Counted from the stretch's first letter, positions 27,027 to 35,390 are shown. The stretch is DNA of 64,000 bases from Xanthomonas sp. DAR 34887 (GCF_041245805.1 NZ_CP162490.1:4007001-4071000); one strand, 5' to 3'. The notes: generated from the sequence alone by a model not told the origin. Program-made: numbers and translations.

Positions 27027-27383
27027 TTACTTCCTGATCGCCTTGCGCGGGCCCTTGCGGGTGCGGGCGTTGGTGCGGGTGCGCTGACCACGCAGCGGCA
27101 GGCCACGACGATGACGCAGGCCGCGGTAGCAGCCCAGGTCCATCAGACGCTTAATAGCGATGCCCACTTCGCGACGCAGGTCGCCTTCGACGATGTACTT
27201 GCCGACTTCGAGGCGCAGGCGCTCGATTTCCGGCTCGGACAGGTCACGGATCTTGGTGGTCGAGGTCACGCCTGCGGCTTCGCAGACCTTCTTCGAACGG
27301 GTACGGCCGATGCCGAAAATGCTTTGCAACCCGACCCAGACATGCTTCTGGGCTGGCAGGTTGACGCCTGCAATACGCGCCAT
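27027..27383 (-). CDS. rpsM: 30S ribosomal protein S13
   Basis: A 118-residue head protein of the small subunit that contacts the P-site tRNA and L5. It starts MARIAGVNLP and ends with the basic KGPRKAIRK tail; RGLPLRGQRTRTNARTRKG is the family signature. The start at 27383 was chosen by homology; 13 upstream in-frame codons lie in the leader. First gene of the alpha operon. Confidence 0.97.
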   Translation of the reverse strand: MARIAGVNLPAQKHVWVGLQSIFGIGRTRSKKVCEAAGVTSTTKIRDLSEPEIERLRLEVGKYIVEGDLRREVGIAIKRLMDLGCYRGLRHRRGLPLRGQRTRTNARTRKGPRKAIRK

Positions 27384-27722
27384 GACGCGGTTCTCCAACT
27401 GAGTGGTGGCCCGACGGCGCACTACGGCGCCATCCGGCAGGATGGATCAAAAAGTGAACTTGTAAGTCTAGCAAGGTCTCGGGTTACATGGAAGCCCGTG
27501 AAACCTTTCGGTTCCGCAAGCCCGGCATGGGGAGTGTGCCCATGCTCCGGCGCCGGACGTCGTTGGCCAGGGTGAGGATCCACCTCGGCCGCCCGCGCTA
27601 CTCCAGCGCAGGACCACCACGTCGCACCCACGCACGAGACCGCTGCATGGGCCGCCCTTCAAGTGGGAAGACTGCGCCCGGGAACCGGGGCGTCTTCACC
27701 GAAGGAAGTCAAATTATAGCAA
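27384..27722 (-). promoter_or_regulatory. secY-rpsM gap: alpha-operon promoter and long leader
   Basis: This 339-base gap contains no rpmJ (L36), which sits between secY and rpsM in E. coli. Next to the secY stop is an extended -10, TGC-TATAAT on the minus strand (-10 at 27713-27718), so transcription should start near 27706, giving a leader of about 320 nt. A bulged hairpin, GAAGA/TCTTC plus CGCCC/GGGCG, is at 27667-27697. A weaker second promoter candidate, TTGCTA-17-TTTGAT, is at 27446-27474. The leader may be the target of S4 autoregulation, by analogy with E. coli. Confidence 0.6.
27713..27721 (-). promoter_or_regulatory. Extended -10 promoter of the alpha operon
   Basis: Minus-strand TGCTATAAT: perfect TATAAT at 27713-27718 with the TG extension at 27720-27721. 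It directly follows the secY stop codon (27723-27725). No good -35 is seen, which is acceptable for extended -10 promoters. Confidence 0.65.
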
Positions 27723-29093
27723 TCAACCGCGGGCGAAACCGCCGCCGCGCGAGCCACCCTTGAGGTTGGCCTTTTTCAACAGGCTTTCGTACTGGTGCGA
27801 CATCAGGTGCGCCTGGATCTGCGCAATGAAGTCCATCACCACAACGACCGCGATCAGCAGCGAGGTGCCGCCGAAATGGAACGAGGTTCCGAGCTGCGCG
27901 CGCATGATTTCCGGCAGCAGGCAGACGATCACCAGGTACAGCGAGCCGGCGGCGGTCAGCCGGGTCAGCACGCCGTCGACGTAGTCGGCGGTGGCCTTGC
28001 CCGGACGGATACCCGGGATCAGCGCGCCGGACTTCTTCAGGTTGTCCGCGGTTTCCTGCGAGTTGAACACCAGCGCGGTATAGAAGAACGCGAACCCGAT
28101 GATCAGCGCGGCGAACACGATCATGTGCACCGGCTCGCCCGGGCCCAGCGCATTGGCGATGCGCTGCAGCCAGCTGCCGAAGGTGCTGTTGGAGGCAGCC
28201 TGACCCGACCACATCGACAGCGTCGCCGGGAAGGCGAGGATGCTCGAGGCGAAGATCGGCGGAATCACGCCGGCCATGTTCAGCTTCAGCGGCAGGAACG
28301 AGGTCTGGTTCATGTACGCATTGCGGCCGCCCTGGCGCCGCGCGTAATTCACCGTGATCCGCCGCTGCCCGCGCTCGACGAACACCACGAACAGGGTGAA
28401 GGCGAGGATGGTCAGCACGATCAGCAACAGCGAGATGAAGCTCATGTTGCCGTCGCGGTAGGCTTCCACGGTCTGGATCGACGCCGCCGGCAGGCCGGCG
28501 ACGATGCCGGCGAAGATGATCAGCGACACGCCGTTGCCGATGCCGCGCTCGGTGACCTGCTCGCCGACCCACATCAGGAAGATGGTGCCGGCGGTCAGCG
28601 CGATCACCGCGGTGAGCACGAAGCCCATCCCCGGTGCGTACACCACCGGTGCGCCGCCCGGTGCGGTCTGGTTCTGCAGCGCCAGCGCGATACTGCCGCC
28701 CTGCACCACCGCCAGAAGCACCGCGCCGATGCGCGAATACTGGGTGATCTTGCGTCGGCCGGATTCGCCTTCCTTCTGCATCGCCTTCAGCGACGGGAAG
28801 ATGTGCGTGGCCAACTGGATCACGATCGATGCCGAAATGTACGGCATCACGTTCAGCGCGAAAATGCTGAAACGGTGCAGGGCGCCGCCCGAGAACATGT
28901 TGAACATGTCCACGATGCCGCCGCCCTGCGCCTGCATCAGCGCAAGCATGGCTTCGGGATTGACGCCCGGCACCGGCACATAGCAGCCGATGCGGTAGAC
29001 GATCAATGCGCCGACAACGAACAACAGACGCTGGCGAAGTTCAGTGAACTTGCCGAGCCCGCCGCCGAGATTCCCCATGCCAGCCTGCGCCAT
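27723..29093 (-). CDS. secY: Preprotein translocase channel subunit SecY
   Basis: A 456-residue, ten-helix inner-membrane channel subunit of the Sec translocon, working with SecE (at 55973) and SecA. GCYVPVPGVNPEA at the plug-side loop, VIQLATHIFPSLKAMQKEGESGRRKI and MNQTSFLPLKLNMAGVIPPIFASS are recognisable SecY sequences. Start chosen at 29093 (MAQAGMGNLGG); a second ATG five codons later is possible. Last gene of the spc operon, 7 bp after rplO. Confidence 0.97.
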   Translation of the reverse strand: MAQAGMGNLGGGLGKFTELRQRLLFVVGALIVYRIGCYVPVPGVNPEAMLALMQAQGGGIVDMFNMFSGGALHRFSIFALNVMPYISASIVIQLATHIFPSLKAMQKEGESGRRKITQYSRIGAVLLAVVQGGSIALALQNQTAPGGAPVVYAPGMGFVLTAVIALTAGTIFLMWVGEQVTERGIGNGVSLIIFAGIVAGLPAASIQTVEAYRDGNMSFISLLLIVLTILAFTLFVVFVERGQRRITVNYARRQGGRNAYMNQTSFLPLKLNMAGVIPPIFASSILAFPATLSMWSGQAASNSTFGSWLQRIANALGPGEPVHMIVFAALIIGFAFFYTALVFNSQETADNLKKSGALIPGIRPGKATADYVDGVLTRLTAAGSLYLVIVCLLPEIMRAQLGTSFHFGGTSLLIAVVVVMDFIAQIQAHLMSHQYESLLKKANLKGGSRGGGFARG

Positions 29094-29100
29094 CTGCGTG

Positions 29101-29544
29101 TTACTCCTGCACGCTGCCGCCGGCAGCTTCGATTGCCGCCTTGGCACCGGCGGTCGCGGCGACACCCTTCAGCACGAACTTCTTGGTCAGTTCGCCCTTG
29201 AGGACGACCTTGGCCTTCTTCGCGGTGCTCGGGACCAGCTTCGCGGCGCGCAGCGCAGCGAAATCGATCTCGCCTTCCGGCAGGTTGTCGAGCTGGTAGG
29301 ACAGCACTTCGGCGGTGTCCTTGGCCATCTTGGAACGGAAGCCGATCTTCGGCAGACGGCGCTGCATGGGGGTCTGGCCGCCTTCGAAGCCAGCCTTGAT
29401 CTTGCCGCCGCCCTTGCGCGCGAACGAGCCCTTGTGGCCGCGGCCGCAGGTCTTGCCCAGGCCCGAACCGATACCGCGACCGACGCGGGTGCGCTCGGTA
29501 CGCGCGCCGTCGGCGGGCTTCAGATCATTCAGATGCAAAGTCAT
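29101..29544 (-). CDS. rplO: 50S ribosomal protein L15
   Basis: A 147-residue protein. The N-terminal Gly/Lys/Arg-rich extension (RTRVGRGIGSGLGKTCGRGHKG) threads into 23S rRNA; the C-terminal half is the globular L15 fold. It is late-assembling in the large subunit. Gap to rpmD 6 bp. Confidence 0.97.
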   Translation of the reverse strand: MTLHLNDLKPADGARTERTRVGRGIGSGLGKTCGRGHKGSFARKGGGKIKAGFEGGQTPMQRRLPKIGFRSKMAKDTAEVLSYQLDNLPEGEIDFAALRAAKLVPSTAKKAKVVLKGELTKKFVLKGVAATAGAKAAIEAAGGSVQE

Positions 29545-29550
29545 GGTCGC

Positions 29551-29742
29551 TTACTCCTCAACCTGGACGAGGTACTGAACCTTGTTGATCAGGCCGCGTA
29601 CCTGCGGGCTGTCCTTCAGTTCACGCACATCGTTGAGCTTGTTCAGGCCCAGCGCACGCACCGACAGGCGGTGACGCGACTGGGTACCACGAAGGCCGCG
29701 CACCAGGCGCACCTTCACCGTCTTGTTGGACTCATTAGCCAT
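29551..29742 (-). CDS. rpmD: 50S ribosomal protein L30
   Basis: A 63-residue protein with the L30 core VRLVRGLRGTQSRHRLSVRALGL. Start at 29742 (MANESNKTVKV). It overlaps the 3' end of rpsE by 8 bases, which implies translational coupling. Confidence 0.96.
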   Translation of the reverse strand: MANESNKTVKVRLVRGLRGTQSRHRLSVRALGLNKLNDVRELKDSPQVRGLINKVQYLVQVEE

Positions 29743-30280
29743 GGTTGAGTTCCTCCACCTTCTTGCCGCGCTTGGCCGCAATGCGCGCCGGCGACTGCAT
29801 GTCTTCCAGGCCGCGCAGCGTAGCGCGCACCAGGTTGATCGGGTTGCGCGAACCGACGGCCTTGGCCAGCACGTTCTTGACGCCGACCGCTTCCAGCACG
29901 GCGCGCATCGCGCCGCCGGCGATGACGCCGGTACCTTCCGAGGCGGGCATCATGAACACGCGCGCCGCGCCGTGGCCGGACTTCACCGCGTGCCACAGCG
30001 TGCCGTTGTTCAGATCGATGTTGAGCATGCCCTTGCGCGCATATTCCATCGACTTCTGGATCGCGACCGGCACTTCGCGCGCCTTGCCGTAACCGAAACC
30101 GATCTTGCCGTTGCCGTCGCCGACCACGGTCAGCGCGGTGAAGGTGAACTGGCGACCGCCCTTGACCGTCTTGCTGACGCGATTGACCGCGACCAGCTTT
30201 TCGATCATGCCATCGTCGACTTTCTCTTCGCGGTTGCGGTCGCGATCACGACCCCGCGGTGCACGCTGCTCTTCAGCCAT
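29735..30280 (-). CDS. rpsE: 30S ribosomal protein S5
   Basis: A 181-residue protein of the decoding-fidelity region. The acidic/basic N-terminus (MAEEQRAPRGRDRDRNREEK) precedes the double-stranded RNA-binding domain (LVAVNRVSKTVKGGRQFTFTALTVVGDG) and the C-terminal domain with the GSRNPINLVRATL segment. Start fixed at 30280. It follows rplR by 157 bp, a long spacer for this operon. Confidence 0.97.
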   Translation of the reverse strand: MAEEQRAPRGRDRDRNREEKVDDGMIEKLVAVNRVSKTVKGGRQFTFTALTVVGDGNGKIGFGYGKAREVPVAIQKSMEYARKGMLNIDLNNGTLWHAVKSGHGAARVFMMPASEGTGVIAGGAMRAVLEAVGVKNVLAKAVGSRNPINLVRATLRGLEDMQSPARIAAKRGKKVEELNHG

Positions 30281-30437
30281 TGTGTATTCCTTGGTAGTTG
30301 AAAGATTTACGGCTTGCATGCCGCTTGTAGTTGTTGACTGGAACCGTGTTCCCCGGGCGCGCGCACAAGGCGCGCCAAGGTCCGATGCAGCCCGCATCGG
30401 CAGGTCGGGCGCGGCATGAACGCCGCACCCGCAAGGA
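30281..30437 (-). other. Expanded rplR-rpsE spacer with small hairpins
   Basis: This 157-base spacer lies inside the spc operon, where about 10-20 bases are usual. It holds short stems: GCGCGC near 30358-30380, GATGC/GCATC around 30385-30400, and GCGGC/GCCGC at 30411-30425. No promoter-like pair is convincing. Confidence 0.45.
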
Positions 30438-30797
30438 TCAGAACTGCAGGCCGCCTTCGCGCGCGGCGTCGGCCAGCGCCTTGATGCGGCCGTGGTAGCG
30501 GTAGCCCGAGCGGTCGAAGGCGACCTTCTCGATGCCCGCGGCCTTGGCGCGCTCGGCGATCAGCTTGCCGACCTTGGCGGCCGCCTCGCTGTTCTTGCCG
30601 CTCTTCAGGCCGTCCTTGACGTCGGCCTGCAGGGTGTTCGCCGCAGCGATCACCTTGGAGCCGTCGGCAGTGAAGACCTGCGCGTACAGGTGCTGGCCGG
30701 TGCGCAGCACCGACAGGCGCGCGACGCCGAGTTCGCGGATGTGCGCACGGGTCGACTTGGCGCGACGCAGGCGGGCGATGTTCTTGTTGATGGTCAT
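30438..30797 (-). CDS. rplR: 50S ribosomal protein L18
   Basis: A 119-residue 5S rRNA-binding protein: ARLRRAKSTRAHIRELG at the N-terminus, LSVLRTGQHLYAQVF and the ending YRYHGRIKALADAAREGGLQF. It works with L5 and L25 in the central protuberance. Gap to rplF 89 bp. Confidence 0.97.
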   Translation of the reverse strand: MTINKNIARLRRAKSTRAHIRELGVARLSVLRTGQHLYAQVFTADGSKVIAAANTLQADVKDGLKSGKNSEAAAKVGKLIAERAKAAGIEKVAFDRSGYRYHGRIKALADAAREGGLQF

Positions 30798-30886
30798 GTC
30801 TGTGTCCTACGGAAGCTGAAGGAAGCGGGGCTTTTCGTTTGCGAGCCCGGCGATGGACGACCGGACTCCCAGCGGATGGACCTGCA

Positions 30887-31414
30887 TTAGGCCTTCTTGG
30901 CTTCCTTGCGAATGATGGCTTCACCGGCGTACTTCACACCCTTGCCCTTGTAGGGCTCCGGCGGACGGAAACCGCGGATCTTGGCGGCGACTTCGCCGAC
31001 GCGCTGCTTGTCGGCGCCCTGCACCAGGATCTCGGTCTGAGTCGGGGCGGCCAGGGTGATGCCTTCCGGCGCCTTGAACACGACCGGGTGCGAGAAACCG
31101 AGCGCCAGGCTCAGGTCCTTGCCCTGCATCGTGGCGCGGTAGCCGACGCCGACCAGCTCGAGCTTGCGCTCGAAGCCTTCGGACACGCCGTGCACCATGT
31201 TCGCCAGGATCGCGCGAACGGTACCGGTGATGGCGATCTGCGACGGCTCGTTCGCCGACAGCGTGGCGACACCGTTTTCCTGCTTGATTTCGACGCCAGC
31301 CGGCTTCGGCAGCGACAGGGTGCCCTTCGGGCCCTTGACGCTCACCAGCTCGGGCTGGACATTCAGTTCGACGCCCTTCGGGAGGGAGATCGGCTTCTTG
31401 GCTACGCGGGACAT
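30887..31414 (-). CDS. rplF: 50S ribosomal protein L6
   Basis: A 175-residue two-domain protein near the factor-binding stalk base. MSRVAKKPISLPKGVEL starts the first domain and the closing RPPEPYKGKGVKYAGEAI is the L6 signature. It lies 16 bp after rpsH. Confidence 0.97.
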   Translation of the reverse strand: MSRVAKKPISLPKGVELNVQPELVSVKGPKGTLSLPKPAGVEIKQENGVATLSANEPSQIAITGTVRAILANMVHGVSEGFERKLELVGVGYRATMQGKDLSLALGFSHPVVFKAPEGITLAAPTQTEILVQGADKQRVGEVAAKIRGFRPPEPYKGKGVKYAGEAIIRKEAKKA

Positions 31415-31430
31415 TTACTTACTCCTTCCC

Positions 31431-31829
31431 TTAGGCCACGAAGCACAGGACTTCGCCACCGACGCCGGCCTGACGGGCCTGCGCATCGGTCATGATGCCC
31501 TTGGACGTGGAAATGATGGCAACGCCCAGACCGCCGAGAACCTTCGGCAGTTCGGCCTTACCGCGATACTGGCGCAGGCCCGAACGGGACACGCGCTTGA
31601 GCGTATCGATGACCGGACGGCCCTCGAAATACTTCAGCACGATTTCCAGCTCGGACTTGTTGTTTTCGATCTGGTTGACGCGCAGGTCGCCGATATAGCC
31701 TTCGGCCTTCAGCACTTCTGCGATCGCTACCTTGATCTTGGAGGACGGCATTTTCACCGTCGGCTTGCCAACCGCGGCCGCATTCTTGATGCGGACCAGC
31801 AGGTCGGCGATGGGATCAGTCATGCTCAT
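31431..31829 (-). CDS. rpsH: 30S ribosomal protein S8
   Basis: A 132-residue 16S-binding protein; in E. coli it is the repressor of the spc operon. MSMTDPIADLLVRIKNA begins it and GGEVLCFVA ends it. The start at 31829 is preferred to an ATG two codons downstream. It follows rpsN after an unusual 259-bp gap with a hairpin and a TATAAT. Confidence 0.97.
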   Translation of the reverse strand: MSMTDPIADLLVRIKNAAAVGKPTVKMPSSKIKVAIAEVLKAEGYIGDLRVNQIENNKSELEIVLKYFEGRPVIDTLKRVSRSGLRQYRGKAELPKVLGGLGVAIISTSKGIMTDAQARQAGVGGEVLCFVA

Positions 31830-31980
31830 GGTGTCTACCTTTGAGTGCACCGATATCCGCTTTCGCGAAAATCTTGTGATGTGAAGCTGTGGAATGAAGC
31901 GGTGATATGCAGCGTAGAACGTCCTGGAGAAGGCCAGGGCCTACTGCGACTCGCCCTGCTAGGCGCAGGCAAGGAGCGGG

Positions 31981-31986
31981 ATTATA
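31981..31986 (-). promoter_or_regulatory. Possible internal -10 element before rpsH
   Basis: A perfect TATAAT on the minus strand 151 bases before the rpsH start, right after a hairpin with a T-run. No good -35 at 17 bp (GACGCA) and no TG extension, so the call is weak. Confidence 0.35.
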
Positions 31987-31995
31987 CGACAAAAA

Positions 31996-32013
31996 GTCCG
32001 ACTTGCGTCGGAC
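31996..32013 (-). terminator. Intrinsic terminator-like hairpin between rpsN and rpsH
   Basis: A perfect 7-bp stem, GTCCGAC/GTCGGAC with a 4-base loop, followed in the transcript by TTTTT. It lies 75 bases downstream of rpsN and would split the spc operon into two transcripts, or attenuate read-through into rpsH. Confidence 0.65.
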
Positions 32014-32088
32014 TCGTTGACGGAACAGCAAGCGGGCGGTCGATCGCCCCGCCCCGAACTCCGCGAACGGAGCCGGGACCGCCGGTTG

Positions 32089-32394
32089 TTACCAGCTGGC
32101 CTTGCGCAGGCCCGGCACGTCGCCGTTCATCGTCGCCTTGCGCAGCATGTTGCGGCCGAGGCCGAACTTGCGGTACACGGCGCGCGGACGACCGGACAGC
32201 TCGCAACGGGTGCGCTGGCGGCTCGGCGACGAATCGCGCGGCAGCTTCTGCAGCTTGACCACGGCCTCGGCCTTCTCGTCGTAGGACGAGCTGTCGGCGG
32301 CGATGATCTTCTTCAGCGCGTCGCGCTTGTCGGCGAACTTCTTCGCCAGCTTCTTGCGCTTGATGTCGCGGTTGACCATGGAGGTCTTTGCCAT
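32089..32394 (-). CDS. rpsN: 30S ribosomal protein S14
   Basis: A 101-residue S14 of the zinc-free (C-) type: the residues that form the CxxC-CxxC zinc site in short S14 are absent. MAKTSMVNRDIKRKKLAKKF and RTRCELSGRPRAVYRKFGLGRNMLRK-type motifs are seen. Gap from rplE 106 bp, filled by a heptamer repeat element. Confidence 0.97.
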   Translation of the reverse strand: MAKTSMVNRDIKRKKLAKKFADKRDALKKIIAADSSSYDEKAEAVVKLQKLPRDSSPSRQRTRCELSGRPRAVYRKFGLGRNMLRKATMNGDVPGLRKASW

Positions 32395-32405
32395 CTGTAA
32401 ATCCT

Positions 32406-32493
32406 CGGGATTCGAGATTGGGGATTTGAGATCTGCGGAAGCCGGGTGGCGGGCCTGACGCCCTTCCTCCCGAATCCCGAATCCCGAATCCCG
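32406..32493. repeat. Heptamer inverted-repeat element 1 (rplE-rpsN gap)
   Basis: The left arm (CGGGATTCGAGATTGGGGAT) faces a right arm of AATCCCG repeats near 32470-32493. Both arms are built from a GGGATTS heptamer or its complement. It fills most of the spacer between two ribosomal protein genes. Confidence 0.75.
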
Positions 32494-32500
32494 GCGTCAA

Positions 32501-33043
32501 TCAGTTACGGAACGGGAACTTGAACGCTTCGAGCAGCGCCTTCGCTTCGGCGTCGGTCTTGGCGGTGGTGGTGATGGCGATATCCATGCCGCGGATCGCA
32601 TCGACGGCGTCGAAGTCGATTTCCGGGAAGATGATCTGTTCCTTCACGCCCATGTTGAAGTTGCCGCGACCGTCGAAGGAGCGACCGGACACACCACGGA
32701 AGTCGCGCACGCGCGGCAGCGAGATGTTGATCAGGCGATCCAGGAACTCGTACATCTTGGCGCGACGCAGCGTGGTCTTGCAGCCGATCGGCCAGCCGTC
32801 GCGGATCTTGAACGACGCCACCGAGATACGCGACTTGGTGACGACCGGCTTCTGGCCGGAGACCTTGGCCATGTCGGCCACGGCGTTTTCCAGGATCTTC
32901 TTGTTCGTCGCCGCCTCGCCCACGCCCATGTTCAGCGTGACCTTGACCAGCTTCGGCACTTCCATCGGATTGGTGTAACCGAACTTCTTCATCAGAGCCG
33001 GTACCACTTCTTCCTTGTAAATCTTTTCGAGACGGGAAGTCAT
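32501..33043 (-). CDS. rplE: 50S ribosomal protein L5
   Basis: A 180-residue 5S rRNA-binding protein of the central protuberance. LVKVTLNMGVGEAATNKK, GQKPVVTKSRISVASFKIRDGWPIGCKTTLR and the C-terminal AITTTAKTDAEAKALLEAF-type ending are diagnostic. Gap from rplX 11 bp. Confidence 0.97.
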   Translation of the reverse strand: MTSRLEKIYKEEVVPALMKKFGYTNPMEVPKLVKVTLNMGVGEAATNKKILENAVADMAKVSGQKPVVTKSRISVASFKIRDGWPIGCKTTLRRAKMYEFLDRLINISLPRVRDFRGVSGRSFDGRGNFNMGVKEQIIFPEIDFDAVDAIRGMDIAITTTAKTDAEAKALLEAFKFPFRN

Positions 33044-33054
33044 TGTGTCATTCC

Positions 33055-33372
33055 TCAGGCGTCGAGCGCCTCACCGCTGGAGCGGAACACACGCAGTTTG
33101 CGTCCATCCTCCAGCACCTTGAAGCCAACGCGCTCGCCCTTGCCCGTCGCCGGGTTGACGATCGCCACGTTGGAGATATGGATCGACGCTTCACGCTCGA
33201 CCACGCCGCCGGCAACGCCTGCCTGCGGGTTCGGCTTGGTGTGGCGCTTGACGATGTTCGCGTTGGAGACGATCACCCGATCGCCGTCGACGCGGACGAT
33301 TTCGCCCTGCTTGCCCTTGTCCTTGCCGGCAGTGACGACAACCTGGTCGCCCTTCTTGATACGGTTAGCCAT
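33055..33372 (-). CDS. rplX: 50S ribosomal protein L24
   Basis: A 105-residue assembly-initiator protein. It has an N-terminal KOW motif (MANRIKKGDQVVVTAGKDKGKQGEIVRV) and binds the 5' end of 23S rRNA. It lies 15 bp after rplN. Confidence 0.97.
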   Translation of the reverse strand: MANRIKKGDQVVVTAGKDKGKQGEIVRVDGDRVIVSNANIVKRHTKPNPQAGVAGGVVEREASIHISNVAIVNPATGKGERVGFKVLEDGRKLRVFRSSGEALDA

Positions 33373-33387
33373 GTGTATGTCCTCCGC

Positions 33388-33756
33388 TCACAGCACTTCA
33401 GGAGCGAGCGAGACGATCTTCATGAACTTCTCGGAACGCAGCTCGCGGGTAACAGGCCCGAAGATGCGCGTGCCGATCGGCTCCTGCTTGTTGTTGAGCA
33501 ACACCGCAGCGTTGCCGTCGAAGCGGATCAGCGAACCGTCGGGACGACGCACACCCTTGCGGGTACGCACCACGACGGCGTCGTAGACTTCGCCCTTCTT
33601 GACCTTGCCGCGCGGGATCGCGTCCTTGACGGTGACCTTGATGATGTCGCCAATGTGCGCGTAGCGGCGCTTGGAGCCGCCGAGCACCTTGATGCACATC
33701 ACTTCCTTGGCACCGGAGTTGTCGGCGACGTCGAGGTAGCTCTGCATCTGGATCAT
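33388..33756 (-). CDS. rplN: 50S ribosomal protein L14
   Basis: A 122-residue protein at the subunit interface: MIQMQSYLDVADNSGAKEVMCIKVLGG and IGTRIFGPVTREL are classic L14. It is the first gene of the classical spc operon, 14 bp after rpsQ with no promoter seen, so S10 and spc are probably read through. Confidence 0.97.
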   Translation of the reverse strand: MIQMQSYLDVADNSGAKEVMCIKVLGGSKRRYAHIGDIIKVTVKDAIPRGKVKKGEVYDAVVVRTRKGVRRPDGSLIRFDGNAAVLLNNKQEPIGTRIFGPVTRELRSEKFMKIVSLAPEVL

Positions 33757-33770
33757 GATTCAGATCTCCC

Positions 33771-34040
33771 TTATTCGGCCGAACGGGTGACGATTTCCAC
33801 CACCCGCCAGTTCTTGGTCTTGGACATCGGCGCAATCTCGGTCACGCGCACCACATCGCCTTCGTTGCAGGCGTTGTCGGCGTCGTGCGCATGGAGCTTG
33901 GTCGAGCGCTTGATGTACTTGCCGTACAACGCATGCTTGACCTGACGCTCCACCAGCACGGTGACGGTCTTGTCCATCTTGTTGCTGACGACGCGGCCTT
34001 CGACCGTGCGCAGCGTCTTGCTTTCGTTAGTGTCGCTCAT
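33771..34040 (-). CDS. rpsQ: 30S ribosomal protein S17
   Basis: An 89-residue OB-fold protein: GRVVSNKMDKTVTVLVERQVKHALYGKYIKRS is diagnostic. I chose the second ATG (34040, MSDTNESK) because the Shine-Dalgarno touches the first one at 34049. Confidence 0.95.
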   Translation of the reverse strand: MSDTNESKTLRTVEGRVVSNKMDKTVTVLVERQVKHALYGKYIKRSTKLHAHDADNACNEGDVVRVTEIAPMSKTKNWRVVEIVTRSAE

Positions 34041-34051
34041 GGCGGCCATCC

Positions 34052-34237
34052 TTACTTCGTGCTGCCGATCAGGTACTTCACGCGAGCAATCTCGCGGCGC
34101 ACCCGGCGGGTTTCGTGGGTCTTCGGCAGCTGCCCGGTGACCTGCTGCATGCGCAGGGCGAACTGCTCCTTGCGCAGATCGGTCAGGTGGGCCTTCAGAT
34201 CGTCAGCCGACTTCTCGCGGAGTTGTTTGATGTCCAT
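34052..34237 (-). CDS. rpmC: 50S ribosomal protein L29
   Basis: A 61-residue helical hairpin protein near the exit tunnel, where trigger factor and SRP dock with L23. MDIKQLREKSADDLKAHL begins it. Its ATG overlaps the rplP stop by one base. Confidence 0.96.
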   Translation of the reverse strand: MDIKQLREKSADDLKAHLTDLRKEQFALRMQQVTGQLPKTHETRRVRREIARVKYLIGSTK

Positions 34238-34650
34238 CAGCGTACCGTCCGGGTGACGAAGGTGGTGGTCACCGAAAGCTTGGCAGCGGCCAGGCGGAAC
34301 GCCTCGCGCGCGACATCTTCGCCGACGCCTTCGATTTCATAGATCATGCGACCGGGCTGGATCTGGGCGACCCAGTACTCGACGTTACCCTTACCGGAGC
34401 CCATTCGCACTTCGATCGGCTTCTTGGTGATCGGCTTGTCCGGGAACACGCGGATCCACATCTTGCCGCCGCGCTTGACGTAGCGGCTGATCGAGCGGCG
34501 CGCCGCTTCGATCTGGCGCGCGGTCAGCTGACCGTGCGCGGTGGCCTTCAGCCCGTACTCGCCGAAGCTGACGGCGTTGCCGCTCCATGCCAGGCCGTCG
34601 TTACGGCCCTTGTGCATCTTGCGGTATTTGGTTCGCTTGGGTTGCAACAT
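34237..34650 (-). CDS. rplP: 50S ribosomal protein L16
   Basis: A 137-residue protein in the A-site region of the large subunit. MLQPKRTKYRKMHKGRN, WIRVFPDKPITKKPIEVRMGSGKG and GRMIYEIEGV are diagnostic. It lies 5 bp after rpsC. Confidence 0.97.
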   Translation of the reverse strand: MLQPKRTKYRKMHKGRNDGLAWSGNAVSFGEYGLKATAHGQLTARQIEAARRSISRYVKRGGKMWIRVFPDKPITKKPIEVRMGSGKGNVEYWVAQIQPGRMIYEIEGVGEDVAREAFRLAAAKLSVTTTFVTRTVR

Positions 34651-34655
34651 TGCCG

Positions 34656-35390
34656 TTACCTCGCTTCACGAGCCGGACGCGACGGACGGTCACCACGGTC
34701 GCCGCGATCGTTACGATCGTTGCGCGGGGAATCGTCCTGCTTTTCCTGGCCAACCTGGGAGAAATCGAAGATCTCGCCCTTGTAGATCCAAACCTTGATG
34801 CCGATGATGCCGTAGGTCGTCTTGGCTTCGGCGAAGCCATAGTCGATGTCGGCACGCAGCGTATGCAGCGGCACGCGGCCTTCGCGGTACCACTCGGAAC
34901 GGGCGATTTCCGCACCGTTCAAGCGGCCGGCGACGTTGACCTTGATGCCCAGGGCACCCAGGCGCATCGCGTTGCCGACCGAGCGCTTCATCGCGCGGCG
35001 GAACATGATGCGACGCTCCAGCTGCTGCGCGATCGACTCGGCGACCAGCTGCGCATCCAGCTCCGGCTTGCGCACTTCGGTGACGTTGATGTGGGCGGGG
35101 ACGCCCATCATCTCGCTCACTTCCTTGCGCAGCTTCTCGATGTCCTCACCGCGCTTGCCGATCACCACGCCCGGACGGGCGGTGTGGATCGTCACGCGCG
35201 CGGTCTTGGCCGGACGCTCGATCAGGATCTTGCTGATGCCCGCCTGCGCCAACTTCTTGCGCAGCATTTCGCGAACCTTGAGGTCGGCCGCCAGGTAACC
35301 GGCGAACTCGCCCTTGTTGGCGTACCACTTGGAATTCCAGTCCTTGGAGACACCCAAGCGGATTCCAATCGGATGAACTTTATGACCCAT
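34656..35390 (-). CDS. rpsC: 30S ribosomal protein S3
   Basis: A 244-residue protein of the mRNA entry site, with a KH type II domain (about 39-107, RPGVVIGKRGEDIEKLR) and the C-terminal S3 domain (RSEWYREGRVPLHTLRADIDYG). The C-terminus ends with a basic/acidic tail rich in Asp, Arg and Asn (about 215-244) that is longer than in E. coli. Confidence 0.97.
   Translation of the reverse strand: MGHKVHPIGIRLGVSKDWNSKWYANKGEFAGYLAADLKVREMLRKKLAQAGISKILIERPAKTARVTIHTARPGVVIGKRGEDIEKLRKEVSEMMGVPAHINVTEVRKPELDAQLVAESIAQQLERRIMFRRAMKRSVGNAMRLGALGIKVNVAGRLNGAEIARSEWYREGRVPLHTLRADIDYGFAEAKTTYGIIGIKVWIYKGEIFDFSQVGQEKQDDSPRNDRNDRGDRGDRPSRPAREAR

Noticed and set aside
27488..27763. 91-codon frame in the secY-rpsM gap as a possible gene
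   Set aside because: Not L36, no Shine-Dalgarno, opposite strand to all neighbours, and it overlaps the promoter and the end of secY.
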